Position numbers and translations under genes: made by a program. The notes beneath the pieces were generated by a model. The model searched no databases, was not told the DNA's origin, and was given only the letters and a program-made list of their open reading frames with translations. Shown here piece by piece: positions 8,057 through 17,841 of a stretch of DNA of 64,000 bases. Source of the DNA: Ruminococcaceae bacterium UBA3903 (GTDB lineage: Bacteria > Bacillota > Clostridia > Oscillospirales > Acutalibacteraceae); NCBI GenBank assembly GCA_002391625.1, contig DGFJ01000009.1, forward strand, positions 62,001 to 126,000, in the 5' to 3' direction. Each line of letters begins with the position of its first letter. Positions within the stretch are counted from its first letter, which is position 1.

Positions 8057-10393
8057 TTGAAAGAAGGAAAAACAGCAGTAACAAGAGATTTTATTGCTAA
8101 TACCATGTCATCTAAAATTGTACGTGGAATAATAACACAGATTTCGTGCTTTTTGGGTGGCCTATTATTATCTGGTGGAGCAGTATTTGGCAGCTACGCA
8201 CCTTTTGGTGCTGCCATGGTGGCAGCAGTACCTTTTAAAAATCTTTTTGCCACCTTAGGTGGAACAATATTAGGATACATATTGTCCTCTACAGGGGGCG
8301 GATTTCGCTATATAGCCACGGTGCTGGCTATTGGTGCTATTAGGTGGACGTTAAGCGATTTAAAAAAGCTGAACAAAAGCGTTGTATATCCGCCGTTATT
8401 GGCTTTTTTACCTATGCTGGCAACAGGTATAGTATTGTCAGCTGTAGGCGGTTATGATATTTCCCTAATAGCTATGTGTGTTATAGAAGCCCTTATGTCC
8501 GGTATAGGTGGCTACTTTGTATATAAAACAATTGTCATTAGCAGAAGTACCCGTGGCATAACCACTCTTAATCAACAGGAAATAGCCTGTATAGTTATGA
8601 CTGGCTGTATTTTTTTGTTAGGTGTTTCTACTATTAGCTTTAGCGGTATATCACTGGGCAGGGTGTTGGCGGTGCTGGCAATTTTGCTGTGTGCCAGATA
8701 TGGTGCGGTAGCAGGTGGCTGTATATCTGGTGTTGCAACAGGGGTGGTATTTAGCATGGCTGACAGTTCGCTGGCTTTTTTAGCAGGTGGCTATGCATTT
8801 GGCGGTTTAATGGCAGGGCTGTTCGCACCAATTGGCAAAATTGCTACAGCACTTATTTTTCTGCTGTGTCATACAGTTATGGCGTTTCAATCAAATAACC
8901 CTGATTTAATTATTGCCAGCATTTATGAAACGGTTATTGCAGGTGTGATATTTATGCTCATACCAAAGGATTTTGGCAATAAAATATCTCAGGTATTCTC
9001 CCCACCTATAGACCAAACCAGATCTGAGGGTTTGCGACAAAATGTAATTATGAGGTTGGACTTTGCATCTAAGGCGTTACAGGATGTATCAACCTCGGTG
9101 GATAATGTGGCTGAAAAAATGAAGGAGCTATATTCCTATGATATAGGCTCAGTATACGCACAATCAGCGGAGGAAACCTGTAACCATTGTGGCTTGCGTG
9201 TGTATTGCTGGGAAAAGCACAAGGAACAAAGCTATAATGATTTTAACAGGTTAACACCCTTGCTAACAAAAAAAGGCAGTATAGATGAGGCTGATTATTT
9301 AAGCACGTTTGGTAAAAAATGCTGTAAATCATCTGAGATGGTGGTAACTATCAATAAAAAGTACAACTCCTATAAAGCTTATTTGTCGGCAGAAAGACGG
9401 GTAGGCGAAATACGTTCTGTTGTGGCGGGACAATTTTCTGGTCTTGGTGATATATTGGATGAGATGGCACAGGAGTTTCAGCAGTACGAACGGTTTGATA
9501 TGGCAGCAGCAGAAAGGGTAAGCTCTGTAATAAAAATGAACGGTATGGTACCATTGGATGTTAGCTGTCGTATTGATAGATTAGGTAGAATGTCTGTGGA
9601 GATACAGACCACTGATATAGATAAAAATGCAATAAAAAGAGGTGTATTGGTAAAGGAAATTTCAAAAGCCTGTGGCAGGGTAATGGATGCTCCTTGTATT
9701 AGCCATGCACCAAGCAGATGCAGAATTCAGCTGTCACAGCGACCACGATACGACATACAGATAGGCAGCGCACAGCACGTTAGTGGCAACGGCAGGCTGT
9801 GTGGGGACAGCTACAACTACTTTAGCGACGGCATGGGCAGGATGGTAGCATTAATTAGTGATGGCATGGGTACGGGAGGCAGGGCGGCTGTTGATGGCAG
9901 TATGGCAGAAAGTGTTATGACTAAACTGATTAAGGCAGGGCTTGGTTTTGATTGTGCTTTGCGTGTGGTAAACTCTGCTCTAATGGTTAAATCTGGTGAT
10001 GAATCTTTAGCAACCCTAGATATAGCCTGTGTTGATTTATTTACAGGTGACGTAGAAATTATGAAAGCAGGTGCACCATTGACATTTGTTAAGAGGAATA
10101 ACACCGTAGAGCGTGTGGATTTTTCGTCATTACCTACAGGTATATTAACAGATGTTAAGCTTTCTCATCAGCAAACAAAGCTGCAGGCTGGAGATTGGAT
10201 TGTAATGCTGTCAGACGGTGCGGTGGCAACAGGTGACACATGGCTGGAAAATATGATAAATGATTGGGGAGATAAAAGCGCACAGGAGCTTAGCAAAGAG
10301 ATAGTAAAGGAGGCCCGTGCTAGACGTACAGATGGTTATGATGATGATATAACAGCTGTGGCAATGTGCATTATGGGAAATATACGAGAATAG
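8057..10393 (+). CDS. spoIIE: Stage II sporulation protein E (SpoIIE), PP2C-type phosphatase
   Basis: A protein of about 778 residues with the SpoIIE layout: an N-terminal block of about ten membrane segments (roughly residues 20-305), a middle region with cysteine motifs ('CNHCGLRVYCW'), and a C-terminal PP2C phosphatase domain with 'ISDGMGTG' and 'DDDITAVA' metal-site motifs. SpoIIE dephosphorylates SpoIIAA to activate sigma-F in the forespore at the asymmetric septum. I prefer the TTG at 8057, which has GGGGG eight bases ahead, over a TTG at 8018 with no clear ribosome binding site; an ATG at 8105 is also possible. It stands alone as a transcription unit. Confidence 0.92.
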   Translation: MKEGKTAVTRDFIANTMSSKIVRGIITQISCFLGGLLLSGGAVFGSYAPFGAAMVAAVPFKNLFATLGGTILGYILSSTGGGFRYIATVLAIGAIRWTLSDLKKLNKSVVYPPLLAFLPMLATGIVLSAVGGYDISLIAMCVIEALMSGIGGYFVYKTIVISRSTRGITTLNQQEIACIVMTGCIFLLGVSTISFSGISLGRVLAVLAILLCARYGAVAGGCISGVATGVVFSMADSSLAFLAGGYAFGGLMAGLFAPIGKIATALIFLLCHTVMAFQSNNPDLIIASIYETVIAGVIFMLIPKDFGNKISQVFSPPIDQTRSEGLRQNVIMRLDFASKALQDVSTSVDNVAEKMKELYSYDIGSVYAQSAEETCNHCGLRVYCWEKHKEQSYNDFNRLTPLLTKKGSIDEADYLSTFGKKCCKSSEMVVTINKKYNSYKAYLSAERRVGEIRSVVAGQFSGLGDILDEMAQEFQQYERFDMAAAERVSSVIKMNGMVPLDVSCRIDRLGRMSVEIQTTDIDKNAIKRGVLVKEISKACGRVMDAPCISHAPSRCRIQLSQRPRYDIQIGSAQHVSGNGRLCGDSYNYFSDGMGRMVALISDGMGTGGRAAVDGSMAESVMTKLIKAGLGFDCALRVVNSALMVKSGDESLATLDIACVDLFTGDVEIMKAGAPLTFVKRNNTVERVDFSSLPTGILTDVKLSHQQTKLQAGDWIVMLSDGAVATGDTWLENMINDWGDKSAQELSKEIVKEARARRTDGYDDDITAVAMCIMGNIRE

Positions 10394-10396
10394 ATA

Positions 10397-10435
10397 AACC
10401 GCCTAACAGGTACTGCAATCCTGTTAGGCGGTTTT
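10397..10435. terminator. Bidirectional terminator between spoIIE and the GT2 gene
   Basis: A 14-bp stem (10397-10410 with 10420-10433) with a 9-base loop, followed by T-rich sequence, located between convergent genes. Confidence 0.85.
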
Positions 10436-10437
10436 CG

Positions 10438-11412
10438 TTATTCTTTCATTCTTTTGTTTTCTGGACTAACCATCTTATATTTTACCACTGGTTCTTCCCC
10501 GCTGCTTCTATATTTGTTTGACATAATATAGCATATAGACTTAGCAGAGTTGTAAACGTTTTTAAAATATCCTTTAAAGTTTTGACATTTCCAATGTATC
10601 CTAAACAATGCATACATATTTGTAAAAGCCATTGTATATGATAATCTGAAATGATTAAACCTCATTTTTTTATGTACACCTTGGTCAATAAAGAATTTTC
10701 GCAATACAGCCAAGGATAAAATATAATCGTTTAGCTTTTCAGTAGCGAAGGACTTTACAATACTGCCATCACGAATGGTGTAATAGTAAAGATATTTGTC
10801 AATGACCACACCCTTGTTAGCAAAGAACAACAGTCTGGCGGTTGTTGCAATGTCCTCAAAATACATTTCTGGAAATTCAATGTTATGCTGTGTAAACAGC
10901 GTTCTGCGCCATAGCTTATTCCATAGATAGGAACGCATGGAAAAATCTGATACAGTTTTTTTTGCCATATCTAAATTGGAGTGAACACCCTTTTTAGGCT
11001 TTCTAAACAAGATGGGATGTAAAAAACCGCTGTCTAAATTGTATAATGCATAGTTACAGCAGGATACATCGGCATCATTTTTTTTGGCAGCATTATACAG
11101 CCTAAACAGATAGTTGGGATCTACATAGTCATCGCTGTCAACAAAAGCGATGTATTCTCCACACGCCAGGCTTATTCCTAAGTTTCTGGCAGATGCTACG
11201 CCTTTTTTATCATTATGCACCAAGGAAAAATTGCTAAAATTCTTAGTAAAATCTGCGGCTATGACAGGACTTTGGTCTGTTGAACCGTCATTTATCATTA
11301 TAACCTCCATGTTTTTAAACGTTTGGCAGGCTACAGATGATAGGCATCTATAAAGATAATCCCCAACATTGTATATGGGTATAATGACACTTACAGCAGG
11401 TGATTTTTCCAT
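10438..11412 (-). CDS. Family 2 glycosyltransferase
   Basis: A 324-residue GT-A glycosyltransferase. The N-terminal half shows 'VSVIIPIYNVGDYL', 'NDGSTD' at 41-46 and the metal/nucleotide-sugar DxD region 'VDSDD' at 91-95, followed by 'SYLWNKLWRR' and 'FPEMYFEDI' typical of EpsJ/WcaA-like enzymes. The C-terminal third is not recognisable. It would transfer a sugar from an NDP-sugar to an envelope glycan or lipid at the cytoplasmic face; donor and acceptor cannot be read from sequence. It is the last gene of a minus-strand series with a flippase-like protein, a serpin and a GT28 glycosyltransferase, which points to a cell-envelope role. Confidence 0.85.
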   Translation of the reverse strand: MEKSPAVSVIIPIYNVGDYLYRCLSSVACQTFKNMEVIMINDGSTDQSPVIAADFTKNFSNFSLVHNDKKGVASARNLGISLACGEYIAFVDSDDYVDPNYLFRLYNAAKKNDADVSCCNYALYNLDSGFLHPILFRKPKKGVHSNLDMAKKTVSDFSMRSYLWNKLWRRTLFTQHNIEFPEMYFEDIATTARLLFFANKGVVIDKYLYYYTIRDGSIVKSFATEKLNDYILSLAVLRKFFIDQGVHKKMRFNHFRLSYTMAFTNMYALFRIHWKCQNFKGYFKNVYNSAKSICYIMSNKYRSSGEEPVVKYKMVSPENKRMKE

Positions 11413-11520
11413 ATATATTATATCGCCCTTTCAAAATCCTTTTATAGTAGTTATAGGTAGTTGCGTTGTGATAATTAAAAAATTATTTATATTAATACGG
11501 CTATTTTTAGCCTGTGCTTG

Positions 11521-12603
11521 CTAGTCTGCTTCCGTTGCTTTCTCGTCCAAAGCCTCGCACTGTTCGGCTGTAGCATCATCTATGGACTTGCCCTTTGTTA
11601 GATAAGAAAACGGTGCACATAAGGCTATTACGCCATAATATGTGATTACACGCCATAATAACAGGGCTGATTTCATTAGATTAGGTGTAAAGAACAGACT
11701 GTAGAACACGGTAAAGCCTAGTTCAGCAGCACCGGTAGCGCCAGGTAAAGGCATCATTGCAGATGCAAGGCTTACAAAAGCCTGAGAACATAACATATCC
11801 GTTACGGAAGCACCCGTTAGGTTAAAAGAACGGTATATACAGTAAGGCACTAGAAGTATAGTTATAATTTGTATTGTTATTACAATGTAGGATACAATTA
11901 ACAGCTTTGGATTTTTCATTAAATCACTGTTGCATTTTAAAAAGCTATTTGCTTGTTCCTCCAGTGTTGCTATTTTTTTGTCTGGGTTTTTAAGAAACTT
12001 TAGTTTTTTGATGAGCCTAGAAATCCACCTGATTATTTTCTGGGAAAGCTTTTTGTTAAATGATATTAGTAAAAATCCACCAGTAACCGCCACCTGTGAG
12101 AAAAAGCCGAAGCCAACAAATGCCCACATAATGGGGGTGTGTATGTTTTCTACAAAAAACTCAAACTTGTATATGATTGCCAGAATACTAATAATAGTAG
12201 AGGTGATTTGAAAAATTAGAAATTTTTGGAGCATACAGGAGGTGGAAAAGCCTACATCTAGATTTTTTTTAGACATTAGATATACCTGCATAGGCTGACC
12301 GCCAGTAGATGACGGTGTGATAGCACTAAAAAAGCTGCCTACAAAGGACACCTTTATGGCATCAAAAATAGAAAAATGCTTATATTTTACACGAATAAAC
12401 ATAAGCGTAGCATAAGAATCTAACATCATATTAGCTAGCTGCATAAACACTGCTACAACCAGCCATAAAATATTTAATTCAAAGGATGAGGACAACAGGT
12501 CTATCAGCCCGTCCTTTGATACACAAAAATACGCAATTAATCCAATGGATAATACCACAACTAGAATATTAAATATGGTTTTACCGCTTATTTTAAATTT
12601 CAT
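11521..12603 (-). CDS. Flippase-like / lysylphosphatidylglycerol synthase TM-region family membrane protein (YbhN/UPF0104)
   Basis: A 360-residue polytopic membrane protein of the LPG_synthase_TM (PF03706) family. Seen: about eight hydrophobic segments, the conserved 'TPSSTGGQPMQ' near residues 95-105, and the late 'PLPGATGAAE' motif. It lacks the cytosolic aminoacyl-transferase domain of MprF, so it is a stand-alone TM module, a family often proposed to move lipids or lipid-linked sugars. A charged stretch with 'KKLKFLKNPDKK' forms the central loop. It lies between the serpin and the GT2 gene in the same orientation. GAGG precedes the ATG. Transport activity is inference. Confidence 0.82.
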   Translation of the reverse strand: MKFKISGKTIFNILVVVLSIGLIAYFCVSKDGLIDLLSSSFELNILWLVVAVFMQLANMMLDSYATLMFIRVKYKHFSIFDAIKVSFVGSFFSAITPSSTGGQPMQVYLMSKKNLDVGFSTSCMLQKFLIFQITSTIISILAIIYKFEFFVENIHTPIMWAFVGFGFFSQVAVTGGFLLISFNKKLSQKIIRWISRLIKKLKFLKNPDKKIATLEEQANSFLKCNSDLMKNPKLLIVSYIVITIQIITILLVPYCIYRSFNLTGASVTDMLCSQAFVSLASAMMPLPGATGAAELGFTVFYSLFFTPNLMKSALLLWRVITYYGVIALCAPFSYLTKGKSIDDATAEQCEALDEKATEAD

Positions 12604-12733
12604 TTAAGCCTCACTATCTCAGAATAAATCTGTTGCTTTTCTCTATTAATATGGCAGATGTTTATTTGTTCGTATAATAATCCATAATAAAACATTCCTA
12701 TTATATCACGCAATAGGGAAAAAGCAAGAAAAT

Positions 12734-14038
12734 TTATACATCAAGATTAGTAACGGTACCCATTACTATTGGTAAGCCGGATTCATTATCAACAACAGCG
12801 TATAAAAATGGTTGATTAAAGCTTACATTTTTGTCAACAGCGGTATTATTGCCTGCTTGTTCAGCATCATCAGCTGTGGCACTTTCCTTTGAATCAGCCA
12901 CCCCAGCATAGTCCCTTGTTATGGCAATAGCTGTCTGCTGAGTCATGGCATTTACAAATACATCACCATCAGCCAGCTTTGTTAGGTCTGAACCGCTTTC
13001 AAATATTCCGGTCACCCCTAAGGCTGACAGCTGTTCCTTTAAATCTGTTGCTGCGTCAGCGGAAAATTGTGGTATACAAATGTTGGCGAAGCTAGCCGTC
13101 AGCATAGACGTGGAAAGCTGTGTAAGAGCTGTGCCGTTTAGCGTGTCCAGAACCTCCTGTAGGGTGCTGCCACTATTTGGAACTAGGGCTACGAATTTAC
13201 AAGGTATATTGTCTAGACTTTTTACAAAGCCCTGTGCGTTGTCTGTAGAAATATAATGTTCAACGCTGTTTAAAAAATCCACACTGGAGATACTGCCGTC
13301 GCTGTTGGTAAAATTGTCGGTTTTTACACTTGTAAAGGAGTTAACCCAGAGGGATTTTACAGCAGCGGTGCTTACCATATATAGCAAGCTGTCCTTATCA
13401 CAGACAGGTGACAGGTTTTGTACCGTATTATTAGTAAGAGATGCAGTTAAATTGGTTATTTTTTCATTAGTGCTTTTGTCGCTAAAATCCAATGTATAGG
13501 CGGGTATGCCAAAGTAATTCTCGTCCTTTTGTAAAAAGCCACGTTTGGCAGACAGGGTGTTGGACACCCACAAGGAATTGCCTAAGCCTACAAAGCTTTC
13601 ATCTGAATTAAAGGCGGTTAAACGTTGCGTTAAATAGGCACTGCACTGGTTTACGTTGTCAAGGGTTAAGGTAGAGCCACCCACCAGCTTTTTTATCTCC
13701 TTTTGAGCATCTCCCCCAGCACCGTTTTCTAACATACCTAAAGCTAACGTTACAGATAAGGGAGAAATTATTGTGTTGCCGTTGTCAGAGTATGTGCTTT
13801 TTAATAGGTTTAATGCCAGCTCGCTGTTGGCTTTTACATAGCTGTCATAGCCATCGGGCTGTGAAACATCACCTGTAAAATCATAGCTAGGTGCTGTGTC
13901 GCTTTTTTGTATAGCTGCCAGCAGATTTTCGTGAGTTGTTACAACAGCAGAGCTGGCTCCTTGAGAACAGCCACACAGCAGCACCATTAATGCGGACATC
14001 ACTAGGGGGAAAATCTTTACTGTTGTTTTTATTTTCAT
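12734..14038 (-). CDS. Serpin family lipoprotein
   Basis: A 434-residue secreted lipoprotein: signal peptide ending in the lipobox LCGC with Cys24 as the lipidated residue, a short linker, then a full serpin domain. Serpin landmarks are 'NTIISPLSVTLALGM' near 88-102, 'SLWVNSF' near 229-235 and the C-terminal 'NQPFLYAVVDNESGLPIVMG'. The reactive-centre loop should lie at about 375-405, where the inhibitory hinge (Glu-Gly-Thr-Glu-Ala-Ala-Ala type) is poorly kept and replaced by an acidic Ala/Asp/Ser/Glu-rich stretch. It may be an atypical inhibitor or non-inhibitory. The gene starts two bases after the GT28 gene, so it is co-translated with it. Confidence 0.9.
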   Translation of the reverse strand: MKIKTTVKIFPLVMSALMVLLCGCSQGASSAVVTTHENLLAAIQKSDTAPSYDFTGDVSQPDGYDSYVKANSELALNLLKSTYSDNGNTIISPLSVTLALGMLENGAGGDAQKEIKKLVGGSTLTLDNVNQCSAYLTQRLTAFNSDESFVGLGNSLWVSNTLSAKRGFLQKDENYFGIPAYTLDFSDKSTNEKITNLTASLTNNTVQNLSPVCDKDSLLYMVSTAAVKSLWVNSFTSVKTDNFTNSDGSISSVDFLNSVEHYISTDNAQGFVKSLDNIPCKFVALVPNSGSTLQEVLDTLNGTALTQLSTSMLTASFANICIPQFSADAATDLKEQLSALGVTGIFESGSDLTKLADGDVFVNAMTQQTAIAITRDYAGVADSKESATADDAEQAGNNTAVDKNVSFNQPFLYAVVDNESGLPIVMGTVTNLDV

Positions 14039-14040
14039 TT

Positions 14041-15471
14041 TTATACTTCCTTTTCTTCTTGTATCAGCTTGTCAGCCAGCTCCAGCACCTGTTGAGCAGA
14101 TTGCTCCTTGTACATTTTTCTACAGGATTCTTTCATTTGTTTCAGCTTATCAGGATTGGACAGTAAATTTTGGATTGCTTGGGTACATTTTTCGCCCTTT
14201 GGCAGCTTAACAGCCATATGGTTTCTAGTTAAGAAGTCTGCGTTCTCCTCCTCCTGACCTGGATAAGCCTTAAAAATTGCCATAGGCAGGCTAGAGGCGA
14301 TTGCCTCGGATACTGTTAAACCGCCTGGCTTGGTTACTATTAAATCAGCTATATACATATATTTGTTTACATCATTAACGAAGTATAGTAGCTTTGTTGG
14401 TTTAGAACCAGTTGAGCCTATGCCGGTATAAAGCTTTTTAATCAGCTTATTTTCTTTTAATGTTTCCTTAAAGCCGTCCTTTATGGTTTCGGCGTTTTCC
14501 TTTAATGTGTCTTTTAGATTTTCTGCGTTGTCTTTTAAAGTTACCTTTAAGTTTTCAGCACTATCCTTTAAAGCTAATGACAGCTCGGAACGCTTTTTTG
14601 TTTTTTTGCCGGTTACTTCAGCGTTTTGGGCTGTATCTTGAGTAATGTCAGTATATTCCTCTTCTGTTTCGTCAGCTGGTGTGTGTAACTCTTCATCGGA
14701 TATTACACCAGACCTTGTAAGCAACTTTTCAAAAGCGTCATATAGCTTTTTGTTTCTGCCTGTTATTACAACTATTTGAAAATCGGCGTCAACCTCTACA
14801 ATACTTTGATAAATTTTTAATATATCTGTAACGCCAAAGCTGCCTGCCATTAACAGCAAAGTGCTTTTTTGTGGGTCCAGTTCCATTTCTTCCATTAGCT
14901 GGTTACGGTCGTATTTTTCGTAGAAGGATACATCAATAGGAATACCCAGGGATTCAATTTTATTTTTAGGTACTCCTAAATCTTCTAAGGAGGTTACCAT
15001 TTCATCTGATGATACAACATATTTATTAATGTTGTCCTGTATATACATTTTATGCGGGGCAAAGTCGGTGATTATACATATTACAGGTACCTTCATATTG
15101 TATTTGGTACGCAGGGTAGATGCCATCTCTGCTGCAAAGGCATGAACAACAATTATAACATCAGGCATAAATTCTACTATTAATGGTAATAATTTTTTGG
15201 ATAGAGTCTTATTGAATTTGGTAGCCATATTATTTAAAGCGTTATCCTTGTTGGCAGAGTTGTAAAATGTGCCATATAGCTTAGGAGTGTTTTTAGCCAT
15301 AAAAACATATCCGTCAGATACGGTTTTGTTATATAAATGACCTACATATTCCAACGTATCTACAATACGGACGGTATCGTTAGGTCTGTGTGCTTCTATA
15401 TAATTTTTCATAGCGGCTGAGGTCCTCATATGACCACCGCCTGTGGATGCAGACATGATTAGTACACGCAT
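14041..15471 (-). CDS. GT28 glycosyltransferase, MGDG synthase/UgtP-like, with an 11-residue-repeat insert
   Basis: A 476-residue member of the diacylglycerol glucosyltransferase / MGDG synthase group. 'MSASTGGGHMRTSAAM' at the N-terminus and 'TKPGGLTVSEA' plus 'PGQEEENA' in the C-terminal nucleotide-sugar domain are clear. Between them, at about residues 252-355, is an insert absent from ordinary UgtP: an acidic Thr/Glu-rich segment, then four 11-residue repeats of the form 'TLKDNAENLKD' (residues 300-343) predicted to make an amphipathic helix, then a basic segment. The start is ATG 15471 with AAAGGA nine bases ahead. It heads the envelope cluster, and the likely role is glycolipid synthesis on the inner membrane face. 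Confidence 0.85.
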   Translation of the reverse strand: MRVLIMSASTGGGHMRTSAAMKNYIEAHRPNDTVRIVDTLEYVGHLYNKTVSDGYVFMAKNTPKLYGTFYNSANKDNALNNMATKFNKTLSKKLLPLIVEFMPDVIIVVHAFAAEMASTLRTKYNMKVPVICIITDFAPHKMYIQDNINKYVVSSDEMVTSLEDLGVPKNKIESLGIPIDVSFYEKYDRNQLMEEMELDPQKSTLLLMAGSFGVTDILKIYQSIVEVDADFQIVVITGRNKKLYDAFEKLLTRSGVISDEELHTPADETEEEYTDITQDTAQNAEVTGKKTKKRSELSLALKDSAENLKVTLKDNAENLKDTLKENAETIKDGFKETLKENKLIKKLYTGIGSTGSKPTKLLYFVNDVNKYMYIADLIVTKPGGLTVSEAIASSLPMAIFKAYPGQEEENADFLTRNHMAVKLPKGEKCTQAIQNLLSNPDKLKQMKESCRKMYKEQSAQQVLELADKLIQEEKEV

Positions 15472-15846
15472 AATATTCAATCCTTTCTAACAGTTATATC
15501 AATAGTGTTTGAAATATGTTTTCATTATATCAATTAAATACATATTTTTCAACATGGCAATGTTGATAATGTGCAAAAGTTAACAATTTGTATGTATATT
15601 TACGTCCTTTTGTAGGTGTTATTATTTAATGTTTAGTGGACTATATAAAATAAATAAAAAAGCAGGTTTCAGAATGTAAAGATTTTCTGTAAAAATGTAG
15701 CTATTTTGTAATGATATTTTTTTAATAATGTGATATAATGGTTTCCTAGCAAAGCAAGATTTAGTAACTAGGTTGTAAAAACATAATGTTCAACAACTGA
15801 TATTATATATTATGGTTAAGACTCTTTAAGCGAGTGAGGTATGAAG

Positions 15847-17796
15847 ATGAGTAATGACAAAAAGAAAGAAAACATATCACCAGATGAAAAGTCAAGGACA
15901 GATGATAAAATGGCGTCTGATGAGATAAGGCCACATGGTGAGTTTTCTGATGAAATAGACAAAATTTTACAAGAGGTTAGAAAAAGTACAGCAACTAACA
16001 ATACTGCCAGCACACTTGGAAAAGATGCTGATACAGCACCTGTAACTAACCATACAAACGAAGTGACAGCTTCACCAGAACAAGAGCTGGAGGCAGAGGA
16101 TGAATTTGTAGATATTTCTGCTGGTGCTATGGGGATTTCTGACGTTAAGCCAGCTCAGGCAGAAAGCATATCACAAACAGCGGATGCGAAGGAAGCTGAA
16201 CCTGTGGAGAATATACAGCCAGCTGTTAAAAAAGAGGAAACTACAAATGCAGAGCCTTTGGCACAACCAATACAGAGGAAAACAACTGTGTACAGCTCAG
16301 ATAAGCCAAAATCAAAGGATAAAAATAGTAATAGTAAATATATCGTTTTGGGTTTAGTTGGTGCTGTTGTACTATTGGTAGGTGCATTTTACGGTACAAT
16401 GAAGCTTAATCCTGCGGTTATACCTGTTTCCATGTCTATAAACGTCCCTGATGGTACGGTACCACCTGTATCACAGGAGCCTGTATTTGTAAAGGGTGTT
16501 TATGTAGCCGGTATAGATGTTGGTGGAAAAACGTTAAAAGAGGCACAGGCGTTGTTGGCAATAAACGGTCAGGAGCTGGTTCCTGATGTTTCTATTAATG
16601 TACAGTACGACGGTAAGGATTATAAATACAGTAAGGGCGATTTTGAATATACCTATGACATTCCTAACACATTAAAAAAAGCATATGATTTTAATACAGC
16701 TGTTTTATCAAAGAACAGCACTGATGCCGTAGCCAATGCTCCAACAGATGACAAGGACGTGGTTGTAGATACAGACAGCGGTACGGTTAACTTTATGTTG
16801 GATTGTAAGGTAATAGAGGCATCTGTTCAAAAGGTTGTTAAAAGAGTAGCAAAGGAAATTGATATTCCTTGTGTAGAGCCTCATGTATCAAAGTTTGACC
16901 CGGCACAGTCTGATAAGGATAAACGTTTTACCTTTGAAGATGGAACTGACGGACTAGCCATAGATCAGGATAAGCTAAGGCTTGCTATGCTGGAGGTGTT
17001 TAACAACAATCAGTCAACTGCTGAATTATCAGTTGAAACATCAGCATCTAAACCAACCTTGACAATGGATGAGGTTAAGAACAATATTGTGAAAATTGGC
17101 GAGTTTAGTACAATTTCTACAAACGGTTACAATGCCAACAGCAATATGGTAACAGCGTTAAAGGCTATAAACGGAACAATTGTAGAGCCAGATGGTATAT
17201 TTTCCTTTAACCAATGTACAGGTGATAGTAATGACCCTGATAATGGTTATGTGTCTGCGGGTGTTATATCCGGTGGACAGATGACAACTGGCTACGGCGG
17301 TGGCATTTGTCAAGGTGCTACTACTATTTATAATGCTGGTCTTATGGCTAATATGGAAATAGTAGAGCGTGCACCACATTTATGGTGTTCTTACTATGTG
17401 TATGGTGGTTTGGATGCAACCATTGATTATGGTGGAGAGCCATTTGACGAATATCACGGTATTGATTTAAAGATGAGAAACACCAGCAAATATCAGATGT
17501 TCTTTGTAACGTGGATGGATGGTGTTAAACTGAACTGTGAGATATACGGTTGGCAGTCACCTGATTTTGACGAGATTAGAACAGAGTCAGAGCTGACATG
17601 GGTGGCAGGCGAGGAATATGGCTATGCTGCACAGCGTGTATATTATAAAAATGGCGAAGAGGTAAAGCGTGAAGATATACCGTCTTCTACATACAGTACA
17701 TCAGAGGGACACTCTATTAGACCAGAGGATCCAGGTGATGTTTCCACAAAAATCACTGATCAGGAAAGTGGATACCCAGAATATGCATCCGAATAA
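15847..17796 (+). CDS. VanW family protein with YoaR-like peptidoglycan-binding domains
   Basis: A single-pass membrane protein of about 649 residues. Order: a long acidic, low-complexity cytoplasmic N-terminus (1-160), one membrane segment near 165-187, a YoaR-type domain pair ('FVKGVYVAGIDVGGKTLKEA' starts the first), and a VanW domain (about 425-580) with 'IFSFNQCTG' and 'GYGGGICQGATTIYNA'. VanW domains occur in envelope proteins and near some glycopeptide resistance genes but have no settled activity. The ATG at 15847 is preferred to that at 15841, because GAGTGAGG ends at 15839. The upstream gap (15481-15846) has a TATAAT near 15733 and otherwise only A/T-rich sequence. Confidence 0.88.
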   Translation: MSNDKKKENISPDEKSRTDDKMASDEIRPHGEFSDEIDKILQEVRKSTATNNTASTLGKDADTAPVTNHTNEVTASPEQELEAEDEFVDISAGAMGISDVKPAQAESISQTADAKEAEPVENIQPAVKKEETTNAEPLAQPIQRKTTVYSSDKPKSKDKNSNSKYIVLGLVGAVVLLVGAFYGTMKLNPAVIPVSMSINVPDGTVPPVSQEPVFVKGVYVAGIDVGGKTLKEAQALLAINGQELVPDVSINVQYDGKDYKYSKGDFEYTYDIPNTLKKAYDFNTAVLSKNSTDAVANAPTDDKDVVVDTDSGTVNFMLDCKVIEASVQKVVKRVAKEIDIPCVEPHVSKFDPAQSDKDKRFTFEDGTDGLAIDQDKLRLAMLEVFNNNQSTAELSVETSASKPTLTMDEVKNNIVKIGEFSTISTNGYNANSNMVTALKAINGTIVEPDGIFSFNQCTGDSNDPDNGYVSAGVISGGQMTTGYGGGICQGATTIYNAGLMANMEIVERAPHLWCSYYVYGGLDATIDYGGEPFDEYHGIDLKMRNTSKYQMFFVTWMDGVKLNCEIYGWQSPDFDEIRTESELTWVAGEEYGYAAQRVYYKNGEEVKREDIPSSTYSTSEGHSIRPEDPGDVSTKITDQESGYPEYASE

Positions 17797-17841
17797 AAAA
17801 TACTAATTTTATAAACATAATAAATTAATGGATGTGGTAGT

